Below are positions 24,445 through 33,307 of a stretch of 64,000 nt of DNA, in pieces. Within the stretch, counting starts at the first letter, position 1; every line of letters starts with the position of its first letter. The stretch lies in contig NZ_CP108106.1 in the NCBI RefSeq assembly GCF_041435195.1, positions 4,064,501 to 4,128,500 of the forward strand, written 5' to 3'. The notes below the pieces were generated by a model that saw only the letters and a program-made list of their open reading frames with translations, was not told the origin of the DNA and searched no databases. Made by a program: the position numbers and the translations under genes. The stretch is from Streptomyces sp. NBC_00224 (GTDB taxonomy: Bacteria > Actinomycetota > Actinomycetes > Streptomycetales > Streptomycetaceae).

Positions 24445-26970
24445 ATGTTCAAAACCGCCCTGCGCAACGTGCTGGCGCACAAGGCCAGACTGCTGATGAC
24501 CGTGCTCGCCGTGATGCTCGGTGTGGCCTTCGTCTCCGGCACCCTCGTCTTCACCGACACCCTCAAGAGCGCCTTCAAGAACCAGTCCGCCAAGAGCTAC
24601 GAGAACGTGGCCGTCGCCGTCACCTCGTACGGGAGCGGCGACGACAAGCAGGACCCCGGCGTCAGCAGGCAGACCGTCAAGAAGATCGAGGCGCTCGACG
24701 GGGTCACCTCGGTCAACGGGCGCGTCGACGGATTCGCCGGGGTGGCCGACAAGAAGGGCAAGCTGATCGGCCAGGGCTGGGCCAACAAGGGCGGGAACTT
24801 CTCGCCGAGCCGGGACGGCAAGGACCCCGCGTACACCTTCGTCGAGGGCTCCGGGCCCGTCCGGGACGCGCAGATCGCGCTCGACCAGGACACCGCCGAC
24901 AAGGGCGGGTACAAGGTCGGCGACCGGATCCGCGTCGCCACCAACGGGCCGGTGAAGACCTACACCCTCGCCGGTGTGTTCACCACGGAGGACGGCTCGG
25001 TCAACGCGGGCGGCAGCCTCGTCCTGTTCGACACCAAGGTCGCCCAGCAGCTCTACCTCAAGCCCGGGTTCTTCCAGAAGGTCAACGTCTCCGCGAAGCC
25101 CGGCGCCGACGCCCAGAAGGTCCTCGACCAGGTCCTGCCGCTGCTGCCCGAGCACGCCACGGCCCGGACCGGCCAGGCGCTCGCCCAGCAGGACGCGGAC
25201 GACATCGAGAAGGGGCTGAGCGCGCTCAGCCAGACGCTGCTCGCCTTCGCCGCCATCGCGCTCTTCGTCGGCATCTTCCTGATCTCCAACACCTTCACCA
25301 TGCTGGTCGCCCAGCGCACCAAGGAGCTGGCCCTGATGCGCGCCGTCGGCGCCTCCCGCGCCCAGGTGCGGCGCTCGGTGCTCACCGAGGCGCTGGTCGT
25401 CGGTACGGTCGCCTCGGCGGTCGGCTTCGGACTCGGCCTCGGGCTCGCGGTGGGGCTGCGCTCCGCGATGGACTCGTTCGGCGTGAAGCTGCCGGCCGGT
25501 TCGCTGATCGTCTCGTCCACCCCGGTCGTCGCCGCGCTCGCCGTCGGTGTGATCGTCACCCTGATCGCCGCCCTGCTGCCCGCCTGGCGCGCCGCGAAGA
25601 TCCCGCCGGTCGCCGCGATGAACAGCGTGCACCTGGCCGCCACCACCAAGTCCCTGGTCGTACGGAACACCATCGGCGCGATCATCACCCTGGGCGGCTT
25701 CGCCGCGATCCTGGCCGGTGCGGGCGCGGGCCGGGACGGCAAGACGCTGATCGGCCTCGGCGCCTTCCTCTCCCTGGTCGGCATCATCGTCCTGATCCCG
25801 CTGCTCTCCCGGCCGGTGATCGGCGTGATGCGCCCGCTGCTGATCCGGGCGTTCGGCGTCTCCGGCAAGCTCGCCAGCCAGAACGCGGTCCGCAACCCGC
25901 GCCGCACCGGCGCCACCGCCTCCGCGCTCGCCATCGGCCTGACCCTGGTCACCGCTCTCTCGGTGCTCGGCATCACGGTCGGCAAGGCGATCGACAAGAC
26001 GACCACGGACAACATCAAGGCCGACTACATGGTCGCGATGGCCAGCGGGGACCGGCTGGACAAGTCGGTCGTGCCGGAGCTGCGCAAGGCCCCGGGCGTC
26101 ACCGCGGCCTCGCCCAAGCAGTCCTCGTACGTGAAGGTCGACGGCGACTTCCGCTCGGTCTCCGGTGTCACGCCGGGCGACATCGAGAAGGTGCTGAACG
26201 TCGAGACGGTCTCCGGCTCGCTCGCCACCCTCGGCCAGGGGCAGCTCGCGGTCGACGACGAGACGGCGAAGAAACACGGCTGGAAGCCCGGCTCGCGACT
26301 GCCGGTCGAGTTCGACGACAAGAAGAAGGCGTCCCTCACGGTCGGCGCGGTCTTCAAGAAGCAGGAGTTCCTGGACCCGATGCTCGCGGCGACCTCGGTC
26401 CTCGACCCGCACGAGACCCGGCCGCACATCGAGTCGGTCTTCGTGAAGATGTCCGGCGGGGCCACCCAGGCCAATGAGCAGGCGCTGGTCAACGCCCTCG
26501 GCGACAACCCGGCGATCAGCTTCATGGACCAGCAGGACATCCGCGACACGTTCGGCGGCATGATCAACACGCTGCTGAACATCATGTACGGCCTGCTCGC
26601 GATGGCACTGCTGATCGCGGTCCTCGGCGTCGTCAACACGCTGGCCATGTCGGTCTTCGAGCGCCAGCAGGAGATCGGGATGCTGCGGGCGATCGGCCTG
26701 GACCGCTCCAGGGTCAAGCGCATGATCCGCCTGGAGGCCGTCGTCATCTCGGTCTTCGGCGCGGTGATCGGCGTGGGGCTCGGCACGTTCCTGGCCTGGG
26801 CGATCGGCGAGACCATCAAGGGCTCGATCCCGGCGTACGCGCTGGTGATCCCGTGGGACCGGATCGGGCTCTTCCTGGTCCTGGCGGGCCTGGTGGGCGT
26901 GCTGGCCTCGCTCTGGCCGGCCCGCAGCGCCGCCCGGCTGAACATGCTGACGGCGATCAAGACGGAGTAG
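24445..26970 (+). CDS. ABC transporter permease with two FtsX domains
   Basis: 841 residues. An N-terminal transmembrane helix (about 10-30) is followed by a large extracytoplasmic domain, three helices forming the first FtsX domain (about 260-390, ending AKIPPVAAMNSV), a second helix and external domain, and a second FtsX domain to the C-terminus (about 700-835). This duplicated form is typical of actinobacterial MacB-like exporters that act as mechanotransmitters rather than classic channels. It forms the partner of the preceding ATPase. A strong terminator follows. Confidence 0.93.
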   Translation: MFKTALRNVLAHKARLLMTVLAVMLGVAFVSGTLVFTDTLKSAFKNQSAKSYENVAVAVTSYGSGDDKQDPGVSRQTVKKIEALDGVTSVNGRVDGFAGVADKKGKLIGQGWANKGGNFSPSRDGKDPAYTFVEGSGPVRDAQIALDQDTADKGGYKVGDRIRVATNGPVKTYTLAGVFTTEDGSVNAGGSLVLFDTKVAQQLYLKPGFFQKVNVSAKPGADAQKVLDQVLPLLPEHATARTGQALAQQDADDIEKGLSALSQTLLAFAAIALFVGIFLISNTFTMLVAQRTKELALMRAVGASRAQVRRSVLTEALVVGTVASAVGFGLGLGLAVGLRSAMDSFGVKLPAGSLIVSSTPVVAALAVGVIVTLIAALLPAWRAAKIPPVAAMNSVHLAATTKSLVVRNTIGAIITLGGFAAILAGAGAGRDGKTLIGLGAFLSLVGIIVLIPLLSRPVIGVMRPLLIRAFGVSGKLASQNAVRNPRRTGATASALAIGLTLVTALSVLGITVGKAIDKTTTDNIKADYMVAMASGDRLDKSVVPELRKAPGVTAASPKQSSYVKVDGDFRSVSGVTPGDIEKVLNVETVSGSLATLGQGQLAVDDETAKKHGWKPGSRLPVEFDDKKKASLTVGAVFKKQEFLDPMLAATSVLDPHETRPHIESVFVKMSGGATQANEQALVNALGDNPAISFMDQQDIRDTFGGMINTLLNIMYGLLAMALLIAVLGVVNTLAMSVFERQQEIGMLRAIGLDRSRVKRMIRLEAVVISVFGAVIGVGLGTFLAWAIGETIKGSIPAYALVIPWDRIGLFLVLAGLVGVLASLWPARSAARLNMLTAIKTE

Positions 26971-27005
26971 TCGCCGCGCTCGGACACACGAGATCGGACA
27001 CACGA

Positions 27006-27041
27006 GAAGGGCCGGATCCCCTGCTGGGGGTCCGGCCCTTC
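27006..27041. terminator. Strong hairpin between convergent ABC permease and PLD genes
   Basis: GAAGGGCCGGATCCCC pairs with GGGGGTCCGGCCCTTC, with one mismatch and a short loop. It sits 35 bases after the permease stop and 13 bases past the phospholipase stop on the other strand, so it can serve both. Confidence 0.8.
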
Positions 27042-27054
27042 GTGCGTGTACGCG

Positions 27055-28329
27055 TCAGCTGCCCGCGCAGTACGACATCAGCTGGTCGTGGTTGGCCTTG
27101 AACTGGTCGTAGACCGCGTCGTCATTGATCTTCAGGATGGTCTCGTCGTTGGAGCGCAGCGCCTGCCACGAGTAGTTGTGGCTGCCGGTCCAGACGACCT
27201 TCTCGTTGGCGACGCCCTCGTACGTACCGTTCACCAGCAGGTACTTGGAGTGGATGCCGATGTTGGTGGTGTGCCCGGCGGGCGGGGTCTCGAAGCACTC
27301 GACGCGCGCGGTGAGCTGCCCGTACAGGATCGACTCGACGGTCTTGCCCATCGACGGGGTGCCCGTGCCGCCGCCGTTGGGGTTGGCGTCGGCCGCGAGG
27401 TACACCTTGCAGCCCGCGTCCACCATCGCCGCGAGCTTGGTGGCGATCTGGTCGCGGTAGAAGAGGTTGGCCGCCATCCGCACCTCGGAGTGCTGGGTGG
27501 AGGAGCAGGTGACCTTGTCGAGGATCAGCTTGACCGTGTCGGTGGCCGGGTCCGTCGAGTAGGTGGTGCCGGACGTCTCCTTGCGGGGGAAGAAGTACGT
27601 CTTGTAGTCCGGGTCGGTCGAACTGATCGGCGTCGAGTAGTAGTTGTTGTCGCTGGTGCCGGAGGAGCCGTTCGCCACCTGGTCGTTGAAGTACGCCTGG
27701 TAGTTGGCGTAGAGACCCGCGTCGGTCAGCGTCACGGCGTTGTTGAAGAGGTCGGTGCGCTGGGTGCCCGACATGTTGGCCGAGGTCTGCACGACGACGT
27801 TGTCCGCCCCTCCCGTGTGGGAGAAGAGGAAGAACTTGTTGTGGTTGATCGAGCCGTCGTCGTCGGAGTTGAGCTTGCGGTTGGCGATGCAGCCGCGGCC
27901 CTGCGGGCAGGACAGGATCCAGGACGCCTTGGTGCGGTCGGTGCCGAGCGCCGCGGCCAGGTTCTCGTACTCGCCGCCCTTGGTCAGCTCGCTGCCGTCG
28001 GGCTTGAAGTTGTGCGACTTGTAGTCGACGACGACCTTCACGGCGACGCCGCGGTCCTTCGCGGCGATCAGCGCGGTGCGCAGGACGTCGTCGGTGAAGG
28101 TGTACATCGACATCTGGACGGTGCTGCCCGCGGGGGCGTCGTTCACCAGCGAGACGACGTGGTCGCGGATCTTGTCCTGATCGGCGGTGGGGCCTGAGGG
28201 GTCGTTGAAGATCGCGCCGTTGGTGACGGTGACGGGGTCGGCCGAAGCGGTGGCCGCGCCCGGCCCGGAGAAGACGGACATCACGGCAACAGTCAGGCCA
28301 AGGAGCCAAGTTCTGCGGTGGCGGTGCAC
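27055..28329 (-). CDS. Secreted phospholipase D-like protein
   Basis: 424 residues from GTG 28329 with GGGAGG upstream. A Sec signal peptide (WLLGLTVAVMSVFSG, likely cut after ATASA) starts the protein. Two HKD-like halves are visible: NHNKFFLFS (His163, Lys165) with TSANMSG, and IHSKYLLVNG with WTGSHNYSW. The fold hydrolyses phosphodiesters of phospholipids or nucleic acids. The product is extracellular. The aspartate of HxKxxxxD is not evident in either half, as in several PLD-like phosphodiesterases, so the substrate is uncertain. Confidence 0.88.
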   Translation of the reverse strand: MHRHRRTWLLGLTVAVMSVFSGPGAATASADPVTVTNGAIFNDPSGPTADQDKIRDHVVSLVNDAPAGSTVQMSMYTFTDDVLRTALIAAKDRGVAVKVVVDYKSHNFKPDGSELTKGGEYENLAAALGTDRTKASWILSCPQGRGCIANRKLNSDDDGSINHNKFFLFSHTGGADNVVVQTSANMSGTQRTDLFNNAVTLTDAGLYANYQAYFNDQVANGSSGTSDNNYYSTPISSTDPDYKTYFFPRKETSGTTYSTDPATDTVKLILDKVTCSSTQHSEVRMAANLFYRDQIATKLAAMVDAGCKVYLAADANPNGGGTGTPSMGKTVESILYGQLTARVECFETPPAGHTTNIGIHSKYLLVNGTYEGVANEKVVWTGSHNYSWQALRSNDETILKINDDAVYDQFKANHDQLMSYCAGS

Positions 28330-28411
28330 ACGGGCCTCCCAAATGCGGCATATGCATGACAACCCGGACGCCATGATCAGCGCACGGGTTGCCGAACGTA
28401 TCATTCCGCCT

Positions 28412-28457
28412 GCTGGCCGGTGGGGGCTGGTCGCGCAGTTCCCCGCGCCCCTATAGG
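28412..28457. repeat. Interspersed repeat R1, copy 3
   Basis: GGTGGGGGCTGGTCGCGCAG plus TTCCCCGCGCCCCT abuts the stop codon of the cyclopropane synthase-like gene (28451-28453), so on that strand the repeat begins directly at the end of translation. This favours a terminator or mRNA 3'-end role. Confidence 0.85.
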
Positions 28458-29752
28458 GCGCTCCCCCACGTCCGTCCCCGCAGCGGCATCCCCGACCCCC
28501 CGCTCTCCGGCGTCTTCACCGCCAGGACCTGGTTGACCCCGATCCGGTTGTGCTCGAAGGACAGCGCGGAGGCGGCCATGTAGAGCCGCCAGACCCGGGC
28601 CCGGCCGGGGCTGGTCAGCTTCACCGCCCGCTCCCAGCCCGTCTCCAGATTGGCCACCCACTGACGCAGGGTCAGCGCGTAGTGCTCGCGGATGGCCTCC
28701 ACGTCACGCGCCTCGAACCCGGCGTCCTCCAGCGTCGACAGCGTCCGCCCGAGCGGGGCCAGTTCGCCGTCGGGGAAGACGTACGCGTCGATGAACCCGT
28801 CCATGCGGTACTCCGCCTCGTCCCCCTCGGGGCGCCGGGCGATCTGGTGGTTGAGCAGCCGCCCGCCGTCCTTCAGCAGGGCGTACAGGGCGTCGGCGTA
28901 CTCCCGGTAGCGCACGGAGCCGACGTGCTCGGCCATCCCGATCGAGGCGATGGCGTCGTACGGACCGTCCCGCACGTCCCGGTAGTCCTGCACCCGGATC
29001 TCGATCCGGTCGGCCAGGCCCTCCTCGGCGATGCGCTTGCGGGCATAGGCGGCCTGTTCGGCGCTGAGCGTGATGCCGACGACGTGGGCGCCGTGGTGGC
29101 GGGCCGCGTGCAGGGCCAGCGAGCCCCAGCCGCAGCCGACGTCGAGCAGCCGGTCGCCCTCCCCCAGGCCCAGCTTGCGGCAGATCAGCTCCAGCTTGTC
29201 GCGCTGGGCCTCTTCCAGGGTGGCGTCGGGGCGCTCCCAGTAGGCGCACGAGTAGACCATCGACGGGCCGAGGACCACCTCGTAGAAGGCGTTGCCCACG
29301 TCGTAGTGGTGGCTGACGGCCTGCTTGTCGCGGCGCTTGGTGTGCAGCCGCCCGGTGCGGCGGCGCAGTTCCTCGGCGGGCGGGGCGGGCGGCGGCAGGG
29401 GGCGCGCGAGCCGCAGCAGCTCCCGGGCGGCGGCCCGCAGCCTCGGGTCGCGTACGGGATGGACCGCGTCCTCGGGGTCCCCGCCGCGGTCCCAGATCAG
29501 TCCGGCGATCAGGTCCAGGGCCAGATAGAGGTCCCCCTCGATGTCGAGCTCGCCGGCCACCCAGGCGCGCGCCAGGCCCAGTTCGCCCGGCTTCCACAGC
29601 AGTCTGCGCAGGGCGCGACGGTGGCGCAGCACGACCACCGGGGCACCCGGCGGCCCGGCCTCGCTGCCGTCCCAGGCGCGGATGCGGACCGGAAGATCCT
29701 CGCCCAGGAGCTTGCCGGCGAGAGCGGTCAGCCGCGTCGCGGCGTCGGCCAT
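28451..29752 (-). CDS. Cyclopropane-fatty-acyl-phospholipid synthase family methyltransferase
   Basis: 433 residues from ATG 29752 with GGAGGTG upstream. The N-terminal helical domain is followed by SHHYDVGNAFYE (about 147-158) and the SAM-binding LLDVGCGWGSLALHAA (202-217), then SIGMAEHVG and a C-terminal VWRLYMAASALSFE. It transfers a methylene or methyl group from SAM to unsaturated lipid acyl chains at the membrane. Whether it makes cyclopropane or methyl-branched chains is not visible. It is alone on its transcript, preceded by the ndh terminator. Confidence 0.92.
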   Translation of the reverse strand: MADAATRLTALAGKLLGEDLPVRIRAWDGSEAGPPGAPVVVLRHRRALRRLLWKPGELGLARAWVAGELDIEGDLYLALDLIAGLIWDRGGDPEDAVHPVRDPRLRAAARELLRLARPLPPPAPPAEELRRRTGRLHTKRRDKQAVSHHYDVGNAFYEVVLGPSMVYSCAYWERPDATLEEAQRDKLELICRKLGLGEGDRLLDVGCGWGSLALHAARHHGAHVVGITLSAEQAAYARKRIAEEGLADRIEIRVQDYRDVRDGPYDAIASIGMAEHVGSVRYREYADALYALLKDGGRLLNHQIARRPEGDEAEYRMDGFIDAYVFPDGELAPLGRTLSTLEDAGFEARDVEAIREHYALTLRQWVANLETGWERAVKLTSPGRARVWRLYMAASALSFEHNRIGVNQVLAVKTPESGGSGMPLRGRTWGSAL

Positions 29753-29891
29753 GGCGCACACCTCCGTGAAGTCGACCCCCATATGCCCAGCACCCCGGAC
29801 AACATTGCCCCGGGCACCGGTCATCCCGCTACAGCGCCACGGGCGTACGTCGGCGGCGCGAAGGTGACGGTCTCCACCGGGCGCACACGCC

Positions 29892-29931
29892 GAAGGGGCC
29901 GTCCGCACCACGGATGGCGGACGGCCCCTTC
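29892..29931 (-). terminator. Terminator of ndh
   Basis: GAAGGGGCCGTCCGC (29892-29906) and GCGGACGGCCCCTTC (29917-29931) form a perfect 15-bp stem with a 10-base loop, 38 bases past the ndh stop. Confidence 0.85.
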
Positions 29932-29969
29932 GGGGGTGTTACTGGGGGCCCTTCGGGCCGACTACACGG

Positions 29970-31355
29970 TCAGGAGGCCTTGGCCTTCTCCTCGACCTTG
30001 TCCTTCGCGACCGGGGCCGGGGCGGGCTTGGCGGCCTCGTAGAACTCCTCGCGCGGCGACTCCATGGCGCCGAGCGAGACGACCTCGCGCTTCAGGAACA
30101 TCGCGAGGGTCCAGTCGGCGAAGACGCGGATCTTGCGGTTCCAGGTGGGTACGGCGAGACCGTGGTAGCCACGGTGCATGTACCAGGCGAGACGGCCCTT
30201 GAGCTTGATCTTCATCTTGCCCATGACGATCATCGCGACGCCCTTGTGGAGGCCGAGGCCCGCCACCGCACCCTTGTTGGCGTGCGAGTACTCCTTCTGC
30301 GGGAAGCCCCGCATACCGGAGACCACGTTGTCGCCGAGGACCTTGGCCTGGCGCAGCGCGTGCTGGGCGTTCGGCGGGCACCAGGCGTTCTCCACGCCGG
30401 CCTTGCGGGCGGCGAGGTCCGGGACCTGGGCGTTGTCGCCGGCGGCCCAGATGTAGTCGGTGCCCTGGACCTGGAGGGTCGGGGCGGTGTCGACGTGGCC
30501 GCGCGGGCCGAGCGGCAGGCCGAAGCGGGCCAGCGCCGGGTTGGGCTTGACGCCCGCGGTCCACACGATGGTGTTGGAGTCGACTTCGAGGCCGTTCTTG
30601 AGCACCACGTGCCCGTCGACACACGAGTCCATCGACGTCGAGAGGTAGATCTCGATGCCGCGGCCCTCAAGGTGCTCCTTGCCCCACTTGCCGAGCTGCG
30701 GCCCGACCTCGGGGAGGATCTTGTCGGCGGCGTCGACCAGCACGAAGCGCATGTCCTCGCGCTTCACGTTGGTGTAGTACTTCGCCGCGTCGCGGGCCAT
30801 GTCCTCGACCTCGCCGATCGTCTCGGCGCCGGCGAAGCCGCCACCCACGAAGACGAAGGTCAGCGCCTTGCGGCGGACATCCTCGTCGGTCGTGGAGTCG
30901 GCCTTGTCCAGCTGCTCCAGGACGTGGTTGCGCAGCCCGATGGCCTCCTCGACACCCTTCATACCGATGCCCTGCTCGGCGAGGCCGGGGATCGGGAAGG
31001 TGCGGGAGACCGCGCCGAGGGCGACGACCAGGTAGTCGAAGGGCAGCTCGTAGGCCTCGCCGACGAGCGGCGCGACCGTGGCGACCTTGCGGTCCTGGTC
31101 GATGCTGGTGACGCGGCCGGTGAGCACCTCGGCTCCGCGCACGACGCGTCGCAGCGGGACGACGACGTGGCGCGGGGAGATGCTGCCTGCGGCGGCTTCG
31201 GGGAGGAAGGGCTGGTACGTCATGTACGACCGCGGGTCGACGACCGTGACAGTCGCCTCGGCGTAGCGCATCTTCTTGAGAATGCGCCGTGCCGCGTACA
31301 GGCCTACGTACCCACCGCCTACGACGAGGATTCGGGGACGCTCCGTGGTGCTCAT
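29970..31355 (-). CDS. ndh: Type II NADH dehydrogenase
   Basis: 461 residues. Non-proton-pumping, single-subunit FAD enzyme passing electrons from NADH to menaquinone at the membrane face. The FAD motif VVGGGYVGLYAA is at 11-22, the NADH motif FVFVGGGFAGAETIGE at about 170-185, and AAGDNAQVP completes the FAD site. The C-terminal amphipathic part includes GLAVPTWNRKIRVFADW, likely the membrane-anchoring section, and the tail is Lys/Ala-rich. ATG 31355 is chosen from homology of the N-terminus. Rex-like sites upstream suggest control by the NADH/NAD+ ratio. Confidence 0.95.
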   Translation of the reverse strand: MSTTERPRILVVGGGYVGLYAARRILKKMRYAEATVTVVDPRSYMTYQPFLPEAAAGSISPRHVVVPLRRVVRGAEVLTGRVTSIDQDRKVATVAPLVGEAYELPFDYLVVALGAVSRTFPIPGLAEQGIGMKGVEEAIGLRNHVLEQLDKADSTTDEDVRRKALTFVFVGGGFAGAETIGEVEDMARDAAKYYTNVKREDMRFVLVDAADKILPEVGPQLGKWGKEHLEGRGIEIYLSTSMDSCVDGHVVLKNGLEVDSNTIVWTAGVKPNPALARFGLPLGPRGHVDTAPTLQVQGTDYIWAAGDNAQVPDLAARKAGVENAWCPPNAQHALRQAKVLGDNVVSGMRGFPQKEYSHANKGAVAGLGLHKGVAMIVMGKMKIKLKGRLAWYMHRGYHGLAVPTWNRKIRVFADWTLAMFLKREVVSLGAMESPREEFYEAAKPAPAPVAKDKVEEKAKAS

Positions 31356-31389
31356 GCCATCGAGTATCCACCCCCCTCCGGACCCCCGC

Positions 31390-31407
31390 TCGTGCGCCCC
31401 TTCACAA
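31390..31407. promoter_or_regulatory. Degenerate Rex-like site in the ndh leader
   Basis: TCGTGCGCCCCTTCACAA has one perfect half (TTCACAA) and four of seven bases in the other half of the Rex consensus TTGTGAA-N4-TTCACAA. It lies about 35-52 bases before the ndh start. Confidence 0.4.
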
Positions 31408-31662
31408 GGTCCGACGAGGCCTCTGCTACACTTCGCGGCCCACGTGACCCAGGTCATGGTGGCCGGAGGGAACCAAGGTGTAGGGGAGAACGTTGTTCAC
31501 CCCTCCTGAACTGGCCCTCACACCGCTCCGCGGGCTAGACCACTGGGCCAGGACACATGCCCGTAACACACCGTCCGCCCCATGGATCGCGCGCTGTTGA
31601 GCCCCTGAACCTGCAGAAGAGAGGCCCAGAGCCCTCGATCGGGGCCAACTGACGGGTTTTCC

Positions 31663-31680
31663 TTGTGAAGAAGTTCACGA
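31663..31680. promoter_or_regulatory. Rex operator candidate upstream of ndh
   Basis: TTGTGAAGAAGTTCACGA matches the Streptomyces Rex operator TTGTGAA-N4-TTCACAA at 13 of the 14 specified positions. It lies about 310 bases before ndh, between ndh and the stranded ppx terminator. Rex is the known redox-sensing repressor of respiratory genes in Streptomyces. The 31356-31734 stretch has no gene. Confidence 0.65.
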
Positions 31681-31698
31681 ACTTTCTTGCGGGGGGTG

Positions 31699-31729
31699 GC
31701 CCGGAGACCCCCTCGGGGGCCCTCCGGGC
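31699..31729 (-). terminator. Stranded terminator of ppx, left of the island
   Basis: GCCCGGAG (31699-31706) pairs with CTCCGGGC (31722-31729), with an inner CCCC/GGGG. On the minus strand it directly follows the duplicated ppx 3' end and its TAA stop. It fits the original ppx terminator, now separated from ppx by the island. Confidence 0.65.
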
Positions 31730-31734
31730 ACCTT

Positions 31735-32118
31735 TTACGCGATCGACCAGGCGATTCCGTCGAGGATGTCCTCGAACTTGCCGCGGCGTAGAGGTCCGGG
31801 TTGACGGCGTAGTCCGTAATAAGGACGAGTCAGCGCAGCGCTCCACTTGGTGTGGTCGGCTGTCAGTCGGGCCCGCTCTGCCGCCGGGTCGGGGCCGGAC
31901 GGACGGCGCGGTGCGTTGACAGGGATCACGGGGGCATGGCCGATTCCCTCCGCCACGTCCTCCAGGAACTCGCGGACGATCTTCTTCAGGTCGTTGTCGG
32001 TGGCGCTGACGCTCTCGCCGTCGCCGGTGGCCTCGCCCGCGTGATGGCCCTGCCCGCCGCCGAGGCCCTGCTCGACCGCACTGGCCTCGGCGTGACCGCT
32101 GCCCCCTGTCCAGCCTCG
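31735..32118 (-). pseudogene. Fragment of unknown gene fused to the att copy
   Basis: The minus frame is open from 32118 to the TAA at 31735-31737 and has GC-rich third positions, as real genes do, especially around DNDLKKIVREFLEDVAEGIG. It runs into the att core and so ends with the ppx-like ILDGIAWSIA. No convincing start codon or family was found and no integrase catalytic residues are visible. It is read as a gene remnant at the island's left end. Confidence 0.4.
31736..31770. repeat. Left attachment site (attL) of the island
   Basis: A 35-bp sequence starting TACGCGATCGACCAGG and ending GAGGATGTC is identical to 38188-38222. It copies the last codons of ppx (ILDGIAWSIA) and the first two bases of the stop codon. 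Flanking bases differ on both sides, so the duplicated core is exactly this length. Confidence 0.9.
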
Positions 32119-32289
32119 CTACACCGACCGGCTTCGCGGCCCTCTCACCACCTGGCGAGCCATCACTGGTCGCCGAGGGGCGCTTGGGGCACCGAGTGCG
32201 CCGGAAAAGCCGCGAGTCCAAGGAGAGACCCCACACTCGGCTCAGCGCCGCGGCATCCTGGGTTGCAGCCCACAGACCCGGGGGATGCC

Positions 32290-33063
32290 ATGGTCGATAT
32301 CAGGGCCCGTCTAGGACACTTGCAGCGATGGCAGACTCTCCTAGCGGCGTTCGTCGCCTTGCTTGCTGCGGTCATCACGGCGTTGATCGCCGGACCCGGA
32401 AGCCACGGTTCCAGCCCTGAACAGCGCGTAACGCCCACTGGGGCGTTGCACCCTTCCGCACCGTTGTCGCTGAATTTCACGTCGTGGACTGAGAGGAGTC
32501 CGGACCCGCCAGCCAAGGAGTTCGACTTCGTTGGGCACGTTACCGGGCTCCCACAACCCTGGGACGTGTATGTGATGGCACAGATTCCGGACGCGACTCA
32601 GTCGATCCGGGGTGCAGCCCCCGCTCCCCGCGAGCCTGGCACTTCGGACTCGTCCAGCCCGCCGGGCGCCTGGTTGGTGTCACCCAAGGCGACGGTTTTG
32701 CAAGATGGTCGGTGGCACGTCCACTGGCGGATCGAACGCCCACCAGGCCAGGTGAAGTGGACTGCGGTCGTCTTTGACAACGGATGTGAGATCAGCGGTT
32801 GTTCGGACTTCCCCGGCAACTCGTCGCCAAAGCCAACCATGACGATGCCCATCACACCGGGCACACCGGATCCAACCCTCACGCCGAACCCGGCAGCCCC
32901 CACTTCAACCGATGATCCACCTCCGGGTGCGCTGACGCCGACCGGCAAGCCGCGCCCACCGAGCGCCTTGCCCACCACCCACAGGCTGGACCAGTTGCGT
33001 CAATTGGGGCCAGAGGCTACAGGCGCAAAGGTCGTCGCCGTTCCCCAGCAATCCCCAGGCTGA
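32290..33063 (+). CDS. Membrane-anchored extracellular protein of unknown function
   Basis: 257 residues from ATG 32290. A short N-terminal cytoplasmic stretch and one transmembrane helix (about 16-35, LLAAFVALLAAVITALIAG) are followed by an extracellular domain with a close cysteine pair (NGCEISGCSDF) and a Pro/Thr-rich linker near the C-terminus. The external domain looks beta-rich (FVGHVTGLPQPWDVYVMAQI). No family recognised. It is alone on its strand; the 244 bases after it contain an open, coding-like frame (LTLAPAGLLALIALDGLALS) without a start, perhaps another remnant. Confidence 0.6.
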   Translation: MVDIRARLGHLQRWQTLLAAFVALLAAVITALIAGPGSHGSSPEQRVTPTGALHPSAPLSLNFTSWTERSPDPPAKEFDFVGHVTGLPQPWDVYVMAQIPDATQSIRGAAPAPREPGTSDSSSPPGAWLVSPKATVLQDGRWHVHWRIERPPGQVKWTAVVFDNGCEISGCSDFPGNSSPKPTMTMPITPGTPDPTLTPNPAAPTSTDDPPPGALTPTGKPRPPSALPTTHRLDQLRQLGPEATGAKVVAVPQQSPG

Positions 33064-33307
33064 CGACGCCGAAGGGCTCACTCTGGCGCCCGCCGGCCTG
33101 CTTGCCCTCATCGCTCTGGACGGCCTCGCTCTCAGCACATGGCAGCCCGCCGAGGCCTCTTTTGCAGGGGTCACCTTGCAGATGGACCTATACGGCCACC
33201 GGTGCGGGAGATACCTCCCCTCCGCACCGCACTCCGCCTCTCTAGGTGTCGGGGCGGTTGCAGTGATTTCTGGATTCGCGGCCGGGCTGGGTGCGCCGTC
33301 GGGTGGA

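Noticed and set aside
23662..27003. A minus-strand open frame of about 1,100 codons opposite the ABC transporter genes
   Set aside because: Antisense shadow of the two transporter genes, both of which have full sets of family motifs on the plus strand.
31735..31956. A 73-codon frame at the left att site as a tyrosine recombinase C-terminus
   Set aside because: No RxxH/R...Y catalytic pattern is visible; only its location argues for an integrase.
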